Shown here in pieces: positions 48,941-58,540 of a stretch of DNA of 64,000 nt (its first letter is position 1; every line of letters begins with the position of its first letter). Origin of the DNA: CALCLY01 sp900552775 (GTDB lineage: Bacteria > Bacillota > Clostridia > UMGS1883 > UMGS1540). The stretch is taken from NCBI GenBank assembly GCA_937966555.1, contig CALCLY010000029.1, positions 1 to 64,000 on the forward strand. Direction: 5' to 3'. Made by a program: the position numbers and the translations under genes. The notes under the pieces are model-generated. The model was not told the origin of the DNA, searched no databases, and saw only the letters and a program-made list of their open reading frames with translations.

Positions 48941-50668
48941 ATGGATAAAAAATGGAACTATCTTTGCGACGGACTTTCGGGCGAAGATGTAAGAAAGCTT
49001 GCGGCAAAACACAAAATTTCTCAGGTTCTTGCCGCAGTGCTGCTCAACCGCGGCATAGACCTCCGTGAAAGCGGCAGCTTTTTAAACGGAAGTGCAGAGC
49101 TTTTGCATGATCCTTTTTTGATGAAGGACATGGAAAAAGGTGTTGAAACGCTTGAAAAAGCTCTTGAAAACGGAGATAAAATAACGGTTTACGGCGACTA
49201 TGACGTGGATGGAATTTCGGCATCATCAATGTTTTTTCGTTATCTTAAAAGCCGCGGGGGAAATGCGGATATATATATTCCCGACAGGGAGACGGAAGGG
49301 TATGGTGTAAATGCCGAAGCCGTCCGGAAAATTGCCGGAAGCGGAACGCGGCTTATAGTCACGGTGGACACGGGCATAACCGCAATACCGGAAACGGTTC
49401 TTGCAAAAGAACTCGGCTTGGACATTATAATATGCGACCATCATGCCTGCGGCGCCGAGGTGCCGCAGGCGAACGCCGTTATAAACCCGAAACAGTGCGA
49501 CTGCCGCTATCCTTACAGCGAACTTTCGGGAACCGGAGTTGCTTTTAAACTTATATGTGCTTTAAGCGGCGGGGCGGAAAAGCCTCTGCGCGATTATGCG
49601 GAATATGTGGCTCTTGCAACAATTGCTGACGTTGTTCCGCTGAAAAACGAGAACCGCGAGCTTGCAAGAATAGGACTCCAAAAAATGCAGACGGCGAAAA
49701 TTCCGTGGCTTGATGCACTTTTTAATGTGTCGGCAATAAAAAAAGAAAGCGTTTCCGCAGGTCACATCGGGTTTATGATAGCGCCGCGCATTAACGCGGC
49801 AGGCAGAATAGGCGATGTGCGCACTGCGCTTAATCTTTTGTGCTGTGACGATGAGGCAGAGGCATATAAAATGGCCCGGGTGCTTGACACACAAAACTCA
49901 CACCGCAAGGAAATCGGGCAGAATATTTTTAACGAAGCTGTGGAAATGATAGAAGAAGGCGAAAAAAGCGAAAAACGCATTATCGTTTTGGCGCATGAAG
50001 ACTGGCACCCCGGGATTATAGGCATAACGGCTTCGAGAATAGCGGACTTGTACCACAGAAGCGTTATTTTACTTTCCGTTTCGGAGGACGGCACCGCAAA
50101 AGGATCGGGGCGTGCGATACGCGGAATTAATCTTTATGACGCGCTTTGCTCCTGCCGCGATATCCTTACAAAATTCGGCGGACATGATCTGGCGGCGGGT
50201 CTTACGCTGCCAAAAGACAATATTGATGAATTTGAAAAACGAATAAATGCTTTTGCGGACGGGAATATGGACGATGAAGATCTTATTCCGACGGTGAATA
50301 TAGATTGCCGCCTTTCGTGCGAAGGCAATATGCTGAGACTGTGCAGAGAACTTACAAAACTCGAGCCTATAGGCACAGGCAATGCAAAACCCGTATTTGC
50401 GGTGCTTTCGGCAAAAGTATCGGCAATAAAAAAAAGTCGTGACGGAAAGCATTTGATATTAAAAATTATTAAAAACGGAAAAGAGTTTTCGGCAATAGGT
50501 TTTGCAATGGGTGACTTTGCCGATACGGCTAAAAAAGGAGATACAGTGTCTTTTGCGGCTTATCTCGAAGAAAATGAATTTATGGGAAATATTTCCCCGC
50601 AATTTCAGCTTGTAGACATAATTGGAGAAAACGATGATTACCATAGAAAAGCTTATAGACAAAATTAA
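48941..50668 (+). CDS. recJ: Single-stranded-DNA-specific exonuclease RecJ
   Basis: 5'-3' exonuclease of the DHH superfamily, acting in recombination and mismatch/base-excision repair. The 575 residues hold YGDYDVDGISA (motif I), TVDTGI, ICDHHACG (DHH motif), and the DHHA1 motif GSGRAIRGINLYDAL with FGGHDLAAGLTL. It lacks the extra C-terminal region of the Bacillus protein, so it is of the short E. coli-like type. The rsh start lies 35 bases inside its end, so translation is coupled. Confidence 0.95.
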   Translation: MDKKWNYLCDGLSGEDVRKLAAKHKISQVLAAVLLNRGIDLRESGSFLNGSAELLHDPFLMKDMEKGVETLEKALENGDKITVYGDYDVDGISASSMFFRYLKSRGGNADIYIPDRETEGYGVNAEAVRKIAGSGTRLIVTVDTGITAIPETVLAKELGLDIIICDHHACGAEVPQANAVINPKQCDCRYPYSELSGTGVAFKLICALSGGAEKPLRDYAEYVALATIADVVPLKNENRELARIGLQKMQTAKIPWLDALFNVSAIKKESVSAGHIGFMIAPRINAAGRIGDVRTALNLLCCDDEAEAYKMARVLDTQNSHRKEIGQNIFNEAVEMIEEGEKSEKRIIVLAHEDWHPGIIGITASRIADLYHRSVILLSVSEDGTAKGSGRAIRGINLYDALCSCRDILTKFGGHDLAAGLTLPKDNIDEFEKRINAFADGNMDDEDLIPTVNIDCRLSCEGNMLRLCRELTKLEPIGTGNAKPVFAVLSAKVSAIKKSRDGKHLILKIIKNGKEFSAIGFAMGDFADTAKKGDTVSFAAYLEENEFMGNISPQFQLVDIIGENDDYHRKAYRQN

Positions 50669-52802
50669 ATCAGTAAATCCGGACGCGAATACAGAGCTTG
50701 TTGAAAAAGCCTATGAATATGCCAAGGAGATGCACGGAGACCAGAAAAGGGAGTCGGGCGAGCCTTATATCAGCCATCCTCTGGAGGTGGCTTATATTCT
50801 TGCGGATATGCAGCTTGATTCCGAAGCTATTGCGGCAGGGCTTCTGCATGACGTTATAGAAGATACAAAAAGCGACTATTCGGAGGTTGCGGCGCGCTTC
50901 GGCGACAATGTTGCCATGCTTGTCGAAGGTGTAACAAAGCTTGACAAAATCCAGTTTACAAACAAGGAAGAGCAGCAGATAGAATCGCTGCGCAAAATGT
51001 TTCTTGCAATGGCAAAAGATATCCGCGTTATTCTGATAAAACTTGCCGACAGGCTGCACAATATGCGCACGCTTAAAAACGTGTCTCCCGAAAAACAGAG
51101 ACTTAAAGCGCGAGAAACTCTTGAGGTTTATGCGCCTCTTGCGCACCGCTTAGGTATTTCTACAATTAAAAGCGAACTTGAAGATTTGGCGCTCCGCCAC
51201 CTTGACAGCGTTGCGTATTATGAAATTGCGGAAAGCATAAAGAAGAAAAAATCGGAACGCGAGCAGTACATTTCGGATATAATCAAAACAATTTCCGAAA
51301 AACTTCGCGAAATGAACATAGAATTTCAGATTTCGGGCAGGGCAAAAAGCATTTACAGCATATTCAGGAAAATGTACGCCCAGAACAAGTCTATAGACGA
51401 AATTTACGATTTGTTTGCCGTGCGCGTGATTGTAAATACAATAAACGAGTGCTATGCCGTTTTGGGTATGGTGCATGAACTTTACATGCCTATGCCGGGC
51501 AGGTTTAAAGATTATATTGCGATGCCGAAGCCGAATATGTATCAGTCGCTGCATACAACTGTTATAGGCCCCGAAGGTCAGCCGTGCGAAATTCAGATAA
51601 GAACGTTTGAAATGCATCAGACGGCGGAAAAAGGTATTGCGGCGCACTGGAAATACAAAGAGGGCATAACGGGCAACCGCGAAACGGCAACAGATTCAAA
51701 ACTTGCGTGGATAAGACAGCTTCTCGAAATACAAAAGGATCTGGACAATGCGGAAGAATTTATGCGTTCTCTGAAAATAGACCTTTTTGCGGACGAAGTG
51801 TTCGTTTTCACTCCGCGCGGAGATGTAATAAATCTTCCTGCCGGCGCAACGCCCATAGATTTTGCATTTGCAATACACAGTGCCGTCGGAAACAAAATGA
51901 TGGGTGCAAAGGTAAATTCAAAGATTGTGCCGCTTGACTATAAACTTCAGACAGGCGATATAGTTGAAGTTTTAACGTCCTCAAGTGTTCACGGCCCGAG
52001 CAGAGATTGGCTTAATATATGCAAAACATCTCAGGCGCGTTCAAAAATCAATCACTGGTTTAAAAAGGAACGCCGCACCGAAAATATTGAAGCGGGCAAG
52101 GAAATGATTGAGCATGAGGCAAAACGTCTCTCGCTTAATATGACTTCGCTCTTCAAAAAAGAATACCTCGATCAGGCTTTAAAACGCTACGGCTTTGCAA
52201 GCGCCGATGATATGTATGCCGCGGTGGGTTACGGAACCATGCCGGCACATAAGTTTATATCAAGACTGCGCGAATATAACAAAGAACTTCAGCCTGAAAA
52301 ACCGGCGGCAACGGCAGAAATAACTCCGCCCAAGAAACCGCAGCCAGGTTCAACGATTGAGGTTGAAGGAATAGATAACTGCCTTGTGCGTGTGTCGCGC
52401 TGCTGCACGCCGCTTCCGGGCGATGATATTATAGGTTTTATAACCAAGGGCAGAGGCGTCAGCGTTCACCGCAGAGACTGCATAAACGTGCGCGAAGATA
52501 AGCTTACGGACGATGAGAAGGCGCGCATCATAAATTGCCACTGGGTTGATGAGGCGGCAGGCAAATACATGTGCGATCTTCAGGTTATGTCCACAAACCG
52601 TCCGGGTATTATTGCGGATGTTTCCATGGCGCTGAATGACTATAAGCTCTCGATAAGCGCACTTAACATGAGGATAACAAAGAAAAATCTCGCGGTTATA
52701 GATGTTACGATAGAAGTCGGAGACACGTCTCAGCTTTCAAATATCATAAAAAGGCTTTATACGATTCCCGGAGTTTATAATGTTTTGCGCTCGCATCAGT
52801 AA
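50634..52802 (+). CDS. rel: Bifunctional (p)ppGpp synthetase/hydrolase Rel
   Basis: Stringent-response enzyme of 722 residues. In order: HD hydrolase domain (about 20-180; SHPLEVA, LLHDVIEDT, KLADRLHNM), synthetase domain (about 220-350; GRAKSIYSIFRKM, AVRVIV, RFKDYIAMPKPNMYQSLHT), TGS domain (about 385-450; VFTPRGDVINLPAGATPIDFA), zinc-finger region (VRVSRCCTPLPGDDIIG) and ACT domain at the end. ATG 50634 is chosen over TTG 50622 because GGAG lies seven bases upstream. Both catalytic halves look intact. A copy of the structured repeat begins 33 bases after its stop. Confidence 0.96.
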   Translation: MITIEKLIDKIKSVNPDANTELVEKAYEYAKEMHGDQKRESGEPYISHPLEVAYILADMQLDSEAIAAGLLHDVIEDTKSDYSEVAARFGDNVAMLVEGVTKLDKIQFTNKEEQQIESLRKMFLAMAKDIRVILIKLADRLHNMRTLKNVSPEKQRLKARETLEVYAPLAHRLGISTIKSELEDLALRHLDSVAYYEIAESIKKKKSEREQYISDIIKTISEKLREMNIEFQISGRAKSIYSIFRKMYAQNKSIDEIYDLFAVRVIVNTINECYAVLGMVHELYMPMPGRFKDYIAMPKPNMYQSLHTTVIGPEGQPCEIQIRTFEMHQTAEKGIAAHWKYKEGITGNRETATDSKLAWIRQLLEIQKDLDNAEEFMRSLKIDLFADEVFVFTPRGDVINLPAGATPIDFAFAIHSAVGNKMMGAKVNSKIVPLDYKLQTGDIVEVLTSSSVHGPSRDWLNICKTSQARSKINHWFKKERRTENIEAGKEMIEHEAKRLSLNMTSLFKKEYLDQALKRYGFASADDMYAAVGYGTMPAHKFISRLREYNKELQPEKPAATAEITPPKKPQPGSTIEVEGIDNCLVRVSRCCTPLPGDDIIGFITKGRGVSVHRRDCINVREDKLTDDEKARIINCHWVDEAAGKYMCDLQVMSTNRPGIIADVSMALNDYKLSISALNMRITKKNLAVIDVTIEVGDTSQLSNIIKRLYTIPGVYNVLRSHQ

Positions 52803-52834
52803 GTCCTTCGGAAAAATTGAAAAGCCCGTGCGAA

Positions 52835-52913
52835 ATCACTTATCATTCCTTGCCTTGCTGATAAGAGATTTTAATTACTGTTTGTGTCGGTGCAAGGCGG
52901 AATGGAGATTAAA
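52835..52913 (+). repeat. Structured repeat element, copy 3, supplies the RBS of the MBL hydrolase
   Basis: Third copy. Helix A: ATCACTTATC (52835-52844) with GATAAGAGAT (52860-52869), one mismatch. Helix B: GCCTTGC (52852-52858) with GCAAGGC (52892-52898), extended by ATTCC (52845-52849) with GGAAT (52899-52903). Compared with copies 1 and 2 (GCCCTGTA with TACAGGGC), changes in helix B are compensatory on both strands, which is strong evidence for pairing. The end GGAG ATTAAA is the same as in copy 2 and is followed by the start codon TTG at 52914. Confidence 0.78.
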
Positions 52914-53519
52914 TTGAAAGTTTTTAAAATTGAAACAAATGAATTGGGAGAAAATTGCTATATAGTTTCGGACGGAAAAGATGCCGCCGTTATAGATCCG
53001 GGCGGATGTGCCGAAGAAATAATTAAAAAATGCGAAGGACTTTCCGTGCGTGCCGTACTTTTAACGCACGGGCACTTTGACCATATAATTGCCGTAAATG
53101 ATTTGACAAAAGCCTTTTCGGCTCCCGTATATATTCATAAAAACGATGCGCCATGCCTCTCTGACACGAAAAAAAGCATGGCGGCGCTTTTTGGGTTTAC
53201 GCACGAAAAGACAGAATATGACAAAACATACGGAGAGGGTGACATTGTGTCTGTAGGCAGCATGAATTTTCGCGTAATTGAAACGCCCGGTCATTCGCCG
53301 GGGAGCGTTTGTCTTTTATGCGGAAAAGCACTTTTTTCCGGAGACACGCTTTTTCATATGACCATAGGCAGATATGAGCCCGAAGACGAAAAAACCATAT
53401 TTGATTCCGTAAAAAAGCTTATGAAATTGCCCGGAGATACGCGTGTTTTCCCGGGGCACGGAGAGACAACGGAAATAGGATTTGAAAAGGAGCATAACCC
53501 GTATGCAGCTCTTTCTTAA
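52914..53519 (+). CDS. MBL-fold metallo-hydrolase (glyoxalase II-like)
   Basis: Metallo-beta-lactamase-fold hydrolase of 201 residues. Motifs: VIDPGG, LTHGHFDHI (HxHxDH metal ligands near 55-60), TPGHSPGSVC, FSGDTLF and PGHGETT. It belongs to the short YqgX/glyoxalase II-like thioester hydrolases. Start is TTG 52914, giving MKVFKIETNELGENCYIV, the usual N-terminus; it lies six bases after the GGAG carried by the structured repeat. Earlier in-frame starts lie inside the repeat. hemZ begins inside its end. Confidence 0.92.
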   Translation: MKVFKIETNELGENCYIVSDGKDAAVIDPGGCAEEIIKKCEGLSVRAVLLTHGHFDHIIAVNDLTKAFSAPVYIHKNDAPCLSDTKKSMAALFGFTHEKTEYDKTYGEGDIVSVGSMNFRVIETPGHSPGSVCLLCGKALFSGDTLFHMTIGRYEPEDEKTIFDSVKKLMKLPGDTRVFPGHGETTEIGFEKEHNPYAALS

Positions 53520-54912
53520 TCACACTTTTAAATATGAAGCCGAGCAGATAGGTCTCCTGTTTTTCCCAAAGCATGAAGAGCTTACTTTAAAAAGCGAAAT
53601 TTTCGAGGAAAACGGAGAAACAAAGGCTCTCTGTATCATGGAATACGAAGGGCACACTGCCGCGGCAGAGCGCCGCGCCGTTTGCCGCACCAAGAAAGAT
53701 ACGGGAGATCTTATAAAGCTTTCGGCATATGAAGCCGCAAAAAAAATTTCAAATCTTCCTGCACCGTGGGGTATTCTCACGGGAATAAGGCCTGCAAAAC
53801 CGATTTTGGAAATGCTTGAAAACGGCGTGAGCGAAGATGAAATACGCAGCATATTTAAAAACAGATACCTTGTAAGTGATGAAAAAATTGAGCTGGCGCT
53901 GCTTGTGGCAAAAGCCGAGCGCGGATTGGTTTCAAAAGATGACAATAATATTTCGCTTTATATAGGAATTCCGTTCTGCCCGACAAGGTGCATATACTGC
54001 TCTTTTGTTTCGCATGATGCCGGCAGAATGATAAAATATGCGGACCAATATACGGAAAAGCTGTGCACTGAAATTGCATGTACCGGGGAAATAATAAAAG
54101 ATATCGGAATGAATGTGAGGAGTGTGTATTTCGGAGGCGGGACACCCACGGCGCTTTCGCCGGAAAATCTTACAAAGCTTTTTGATGCGGTGCAAAGCAG
54201 TATAGATTTGACGCGCTGCGAAGAATATACGGTTGAAGCGGGCAGACCCGATACCGTAACTTGCGAAAAGCTTTCAGCCATAAAAAAAGGCGGCATCGGC
54301 AGAATAAGCATAAATCCGCAGACGACGTCGGACGAAACGCTTAAAATCATAGGAAGAAACCACACGTATAAAGACTTTCTCGATGCGTTTGACCTGGCGC
54401 GGAGCATGGGTTTTGACAATATAAACTGTGATGTTATAGCCGGGCTTCCGAATGAAAAACCTTCGGATTTTGAAGATACCATGAAAAAAATTTCCGCACT
54501 GTCACCGGAAAATATAACGGTACATACTCTGTATATAAAAAGAGCGAGCCGGCTGCGCTCCGTGTGGAAATACGACACATCGGCGGAGGAAATATCCCGT
54601 ATGGTGGAGACGGCGCAGAAAATGTGCCGCAAAACCGGCTACAATCCGTATTATTTATATAAACAGAAATCAACTCTCGGAAATCTTGAAAATGTAGGAT
54701 ATGCAAAGCCGGGACGCGAATGTATTTACAATATAGACACCATGAGCGACGGCAGCCATGTCTTTGCGCTCGGCGCCGGAGCGGTTACAAAAATTGTTCT
54801 CGGAAAGCGGATAGAACGTATTTTCAACTTTAAAAATGCAGATGATTATATAAATAAGTTTGATGAAATAATAAAAAGAAAATCCGAAATTTCAAAATTA
54901 ATCAGGGGGTGA
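53503..54912 (+). CDS. hemZ: HemZ-like radical SAM coproporphyrinogen III dehydrogenase
   Basis: Radical SAM protein of 469 residues in the HemZ (HemN-like) family. The N-terminal 165 residues are the HemZ-specific extension; the cluster motif is CPTRCIYCSF (about 167-176), followed by VYFGGGTPTAL and the Gly-rich GRISINPQTTSDETL. In Bacillus HemZ is an oxygen-independent coproporphyrinogen oxidase homologue; no other haem genes occur here, so the substrate may differ. ATG 53503, inside the MBL gene end, follows AAAGGAG with a somewhat long spacer. Confidence 0.87.
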   Translation: MQLFLNHTFKYEAEQIGLLFFPKHEELTLKSEIFEENGETKALCIMEYEGHTAAAERRAVCRTKKDTGDLIKLSAYEAAKKISNLPAPWGILTGIRPAKPILEMLENGVSEDEIRSIFKNRYLVSDEKIELALLVAKAERGLVSKDDNNISLYIGIPFCPTRCIYCSFVSHDAGRMIKYADQYTEKLCTEIACTGEIIKDIGMNVRSVYFGGGTPTALSPENLTKLFDAVQSSIDLTRCEEYTVEAGRPDTVTCEKLSAIKKGGIGRISINPQTTSDETLKIIGRNHTYKDFLDAFDLARSMGFDNINCDVIAGLPNEKPSDFEDTMKKISALSPENITVHTLYIKRASRLRSVWKYDTSAEEISRMVETAQKMCRKTGYNPYYLYKQKSTLGNLENVGYAKPGRECIYNIDTMSDGSHVFALGAGAVTKIVLGKRIERIFNFKNADDYINKFDEIIKRKSEISKLIRG

Positions 54913-54919
54913 CGGCAAT

Positions 54920-56401
54920 ATGGGAAAAGCTCCTTATATGACTGACGAAGGATACAGAAAATATCGGCAGAGTTTGCTGCTTGTGCTTATGGCTGCTCTT
55001 AACAGACTGTACAAGGATGCCGATATAGACGTTCATCAGTCTGTGAACCGCTCAACTTATGTTGAATTTAAAAATATGCGTATAACAAGACGCAGGACGG
55101 AAGAAATAAAATCAAAAATGCGCGAGCTTATAAAGGCAGACTTTAAGCTTAAATCGTTTGAAGTTACAAAGGAAGAAGCGTCGCGTCTGCTTTCGGAGAC
55201 AAATCCGGAACTTGCGGAGAAAATAATTTATACGCCGCGTGAAAATGTGCGGCTTTTTGAGGATATGGGCAGATATTACAGCGTTTACGGAGAAACCGAG
55301 GAAAGTGCTTCCTGTCTTTCCGAATTTGACATTATGCCTTTTGAAACGGGCATTTTGCTGCGATATCCGCATCCGGGGTATGACGGTAAATTTCCTCCTT
55401 TTACATGGGGAAAAAAGATTATACAGACAATAAACGATTATCGCGCATGGAACGAGATAACGGGGATTTCCGACGTATTTGAGCTTAACCGTGCAATTAA
55501 ATGCGGAAATACTGCCGATATAATAAATATTGCCGAAATAATTCACGAAAAAGCAATTTCCGAAATAGCCGATACGGTGAAAAGCGAAATTCTTCATAAA
55601 AAGATTATTCTTATAGCCGGTCCTTCGTCATCGGGAAAAACCACATTTGCAAACAGACTGTTGCTTCACTTGCGCGCCAACGGCATAACTCCTGAGGTTA
55701 TTTCTCTTGATGATTATTTTATCGACGCGGACAAATCTCCTCTCGATGAAGACGGAAAACCCGATTTTGAAACGCTGGAATCACTTGATGTGGCGCTTTT
55801 TTCCGAGCATATGGAGGCTCTTACGGAGGGCAGAACAATAAATGTGCCAAAATATGATTTTATGCGCGGAAAAAGAAGTGAAATTACACGGAAGATGTGC
55901 TTAAAGCCGTCAAGTGTTGTAATAATCGAAGGGCTTCACGCACTTAATGAATGCCTTTTGCTCGGTGTGCGCTCGGATTATGTTTATAAAGTTTATTGCA
56001 GTGCTTTAACTTCACTGTGTTTTGATAACGTAAATCCGATTTCTCCTACAGACACACGTTTGCTGCGCCGCATTATACGCGACAACAGTTTCAGAAATAC
56101 AAGCGCGGAGAAAACAATAGATATGTGGAAAAGCGTTACAAGAGGAGAAGTGAAATACATTTTCCCATATGAAAATCAGGCGGATGTTATTTTCAATTCA
56201 TCAAATATTTACGAGTGGGCGCTGTACCGTCCTGTGGCGGAACCGCTTCTTTCCGAAGCGTTAAAAAAAGACGGCGATCACCGCGAAAAATGCAAAAGTC
56301 TCTTGGAACTCTTGTCTTATTTTGAACCGACGGATGCACGATTTGTGCCGCCGATGTCGATCATGAGAGAGTTTATAGGAGGAAGCTCCATAAGCTATTA
56401 A
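54920..56401 (+). CDS. Uridine kinase/phosphoribulokinase-like nucleoside kinase
   Basis: Protein of 493 residues. The N-terminal 220 residues match the threonyl-tRNA-synthetase second-additional-domain-like region seen in clostridial nucleoside kinases. The C-terminal P-loop kinase has LIAGPSSSGKTTFANRL (about 231-247), LDDYFID and VVIIEGLHALNE. It probably phosphorylates uridine or another nucleoside, but the N-terminal fusion makes its actual substrate uncertain. It starts at ATG 54920 after GGGGGTGA and lies between hemZ and radA. Confidence 0.85.
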   Translation: MGKAPYMTDEGYRKYRQSLLLVLMAALNRLYKDADIDVHQSVNRSTYVEFKNMRITRRRTEEIKSKMRELIKADFKLKSFEVTKEEASRLLSETNPELAEKIIYTPRENVRLFEDMGRYYSVYGETEESASCLSEFDIMPFETGILLRYPHPGYDGKFPPFTWGKKIIQTINDYRAWNEITGISDVFELNRAIKCGNTADIINIAEIIHEKAISEIADTVKSEILHKKIILIAGPSSSGKTTFANRLLLHLRANGITPEVISLDDYFIDADKSPLDEDGKPDFETLESLDVALFSEHMEALTEGRTINVPKYDFMRGKRSEITRKMCLKPSSVVIIEGLHALNECLLLGVRSDYVYKVYCSALTSLCFDNVNPISPTDTRLLRRIIRDNSFRNTSAEKTIDMWKSVTRGEVKYIFPYENQADVIFNSSNIYEWALYRPVAEPLLSEALKKDGDHREKCKSLLELLSYFEPTDARFVPPMSIMREFIGGSSISY

Positions 56402-56415
56402 AAAGGGTGAAAAAC

Positions 56416-57777
56416 ATGAAAACAAAAACTGTGTATGTTTGCAGCGAGTGCGGTTATGAAACAGGCAGATGGCTTGGTAAATGCCCCTCATGCAACAACT
56501 GGAATACGTTTGCGGAGGAGGCTGTTCAGCCGGCGGCGCCGCAGAAGAAAAGTGCCGCGGCGGTTCTCTCGGGCGGTGAGCCGTCGCTGCTTTCGGATAT
56601 CTCAGTAACCGATGATATACGTATAAAAACCGGTGTGTCGGAACTTGACAACGTAATGGGTGGCGGAATTGTTCCCGCTTCGCTCACGCTTGTCGGGGGT
56701 GAACCCGGAATAGGCAAATCAACTTTGCTACTGCAAATCTGCAATGCGCTTTGCAGCTACGGCAGCGTATTGTACATATCGGGTGAGGAATCGGCAAAGC
56801 AGCTTAAACTTCGCGCTGACAGACTAGGGGTAAAAAGCGACAATCTTTATATTTTAAGTGAAACAAATATTGACGCGGCTTTGCTGCATGCCGCAAAGCT
56901 GTCTCCGGCAGCCGTTATAACGGATTCGGTTCAGACGATGTACACGGCAGATGTTGCAAGTGCGTCGGGCAGCGTTTCACAGGTGCGTGAAGTTACAATG
57001 CGCCTTATGCATTTTGCCAAAAGCGGAAGTACGGCTGTATTCCTTGTCGGCCACGTTACAAAGGACGGGGCGATTGCAGGACCGCGTGTTCTTGAACATA
57101 TGGTGGACTGTGTTTTGTATTTTGAGGGTGAGAGACGGCAGAGCTACAGAATTTTAAGAGCCGTTAAAAACAGATTCGGCTCAACAAATGAGATAGGTGT
57201 TTTTGAAATGTGCGACAAGGGACTTCGCGAGGTAAAAAATCCTTCTGCAATGCTCCTGTCAGAAAGACCTGACGGAGCATCGGGATCCGCTGTTTTTTGC
57301 ACAATGGAAGGAACAAGACCTATTCTGGCGGAAATTCAGGCGCTTGTTGCTCCTACAAGCTTTGGAATTCCGCGCCGAATGACCTCGGGATTTGACCTTG
57401 GAAGGCTTAATCTTCTTATTGCCGTGCTTGAAAAAAGAGTAGGACTGCATCTTTCCAATTCCGATGTATATGTAAACATTGTCGGCGGACTCAAAATAGA
57501 TGAACCGGCTGCGGATATTGCCGTTATGGCTGCGATTGCTTCGAGTCTCAGAAATATGGTGATTCCCGATGAAACGGTGTTTATGGGTGAAGCGGGCCTT
57601 ACGGGTGAGCTGCGTTCAATTTCAAATATCCCCAAGAGAATAGCCGAATGCCGCAAAATGGGCTTTACGGAAATTGTTCTTCCGAAAGAAAATGCGCGTG
57701 CCGCAAAAGAAGAACGCGATATTAAAGTGCATCCGGTCAGAACGGTGCGCGAGGCGCTTGCGTATCTTATAAAATGA
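56416..57777 (+). CDS. radA: DNA repair protein RadA
   Basis: RecA-like branch-migration ATPase with a Lon-like C-terminal domain, acting in recombination. The N-terminal zinc finger is CSECGYETGRWLGKCPSCNNW; Walker A GGEPGIGKSTL is near residue 93; the RadA-specific KNRFGSTNEIGVFEM follows; the C-terminal third is the Lon-like domain (ADIAVMAAIASSLRN). ATG 56416 is preferred over GTG 56407, which sits in the ribosome binding site. About 453 residues, normal length. Last gene before tRNA-Leu. Confidence 0.96.
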   Translation: MKTKTVYVCSECGYETGRWLGKCPSCNNWNTFAEEAVQPAAPQKKSAAAVLSGGEPSLLSDISVTDDIRIKTGVSELDNVMGGGIVPASLTLVGGEPGIGKSTLLLQICNALCSYGSVLYISGEESAKQLKLRADRLGVKSDNLYILSETNIDAALLHAAKLSPAAVITDSVQTMYTADVASASGSVSQVREVTMRLMHFAKSGSTAVFLVGHVTKDGAIAGPRVLEHMVDCVLYFEGERRQSYRILRAVKNRFGSTNEIGVFEMCDKGLREVKNPSAMLLSERPDGASGSAVFCTMEGTRPILAEIQALVAPTSFGIPRRMTSGFDLGRLNLLIAVLEKRVGLHLSNSDVYVNIVGGLKIDEPAADIAVMAAIASSLRNMVIPDETVFMGEAGLTGELRSISNIPKRIAECRKMGFTEIVLPKENARAAKEERDIKVHPVRTVREALAYLIK

Positions 57778-57801
57778 TTTGAAAAAACATGAAAAAAATT
57801 C

Positions 57802-57830
57802 TTGCAAAAATAACTAAAACATGATATAAT
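57802..57830 (+). promoter_or_regulatory. SigA-type promoter for tRNA-Leu
   Basis: TTGCAA (57802-57807) and TATAAT (57825-57830) with a 17-base spacer. The 5' leader has a long hairpin, TTGTTTCAAT (57841-57850) with ATTGAAACAA (57867-57876), just before the mature tRNA. Confidence 0.72.
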
Positions 57831-57879
57831 TAATTAAGTGTTGTTTCAATGATCTTTTTTATAAAGATTGAAACAATAT

Positions 57880-57963
57880 GCGGATGTGGCGGAATTGGCA
57901 GACGCGCTAGACTTAGGATCTAGTGATTTTATCGTGGGGGTTCAAGTCCCTTCATCCGCACCA
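57880..57963 (+). tRNA. tRNA-Leu (anticodon UAG)
   Basis: Complete cloverleaf: acceptor GCGGATG with CATCCGC, discriminator A and encoded CCA at 57961-57963, anticodon stem CTAGA/TCTAG with loop CTTAGGA (anticodon TAG), a long variable arm as in class II tRNAs, and GGTTCAAGTCC in the T arm. Confidence 0.97.
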
Positions 57964-57972
57964 CCACTTTAT

Positions 57973-58003
57973 AGCTTGTAGGATTTGTTCCTGCAAGCTT
58001 TTT
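57973..58003 (+). terminator. Terminator of tRNA-Leu
   Basis: AGCTTGTAGGA (57973-57983) and TCCTGCAAGCT (57989-57999) with a five-base loop, followed by T. Confidence 0.88.
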
Positions 58004-58120
58004 ACATTGCCTTATAACTCAACTTTCAAATCATACTTCGCCTATGGCTCGTATTCTTTGGAAGGGACTCTCGGCTACAAAACAATTCACCGGATTGTTT
58101 TGCTTACGCCTCGTCTTCAG

Positions 58121-58167
58121 CCGCACCACCGACAAAAAGCTTACAGGATTTGACTGTAAGCTTTTTT
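58121..58167 (+). repeat. Partial duplicate of the tRNA-Leu 3' flank
   Basis: CCGCACCACC (58121-58130) repeats the tRNA 3' end plus flank at 57956-57965. As in the original it is followed by a GCTT-ACAG-GATTTG hairpin with a T tract (AAAAAGCTTACAG, 58134-58146, with CTGTAAGCTTTTTT, 58154-58167). The two are 165 bases apart. Between them (58004-58120) no gene is visible. This looks like the scar of an integration or partial duplication at the tRNA. Confidence 0.6.
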
Positions 58168-58217
58168 CGTGCCTGTTATTTGTCAGGCAGACACTTCCTC
58201 GTAATCGTCCTCGCATA

Positions 58218-58514
58218 TCATACCAATTTCATCCGTATAGCTCTTTTCAAGGAATGGTGCATTTCAAGGCGGAGTCCGTATTCATCTTCGTGAATGATAA
58301 TTTTTTCTATCAGCAAACACAGATTTGTGTGACTCAGCTCCTTTTCACTTAGTATCTTGTCAAGCAGATTTGCGTTTTCAAGCATTGCCTTTTTTCTATC
58401 TTTGATAGTTTTATCGATATTCTCTATCTTTGCAATCTCGTTTTTAAAGTCTTCGATTAGTTTCAGAAATTTGGGGTAAATTTCGACTGCACTTTTATTG
58501 ACATTTCCAAATAA
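58218..58514 (-). pseudogene. C-terminal remnant of a serine site-specific recombinase
   Basis: An open stretch of 98 codons on the minus strand without a start codon; the reading frame is closed upstream by a stop at 58515. It reads FLKLIEDFKNEIAKIENIDK, then a coiled-coil-like Lys/Glu-rich region, then LLIEKIIIHEDEYGLRLEM, a pattern found at the C-terminus of large serine recombinases. The catalytic N-terminal and zinc-ribbon domains are missing. Its position beside tRNA-Leu with a duplicated flank suggests a decayed integrated element. Confidence 0.55.
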
Positions 58515-58540
58515 TTAGAAGAAAGAAAAGAGGTATTATA

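Noticed and set aside
57880..58160. Short plus-strand ORF after tRNA-Leu (57923-58153)
   Set aside because: It begins inside the tRNA, crosses its terminator and has no homology that I recognise.
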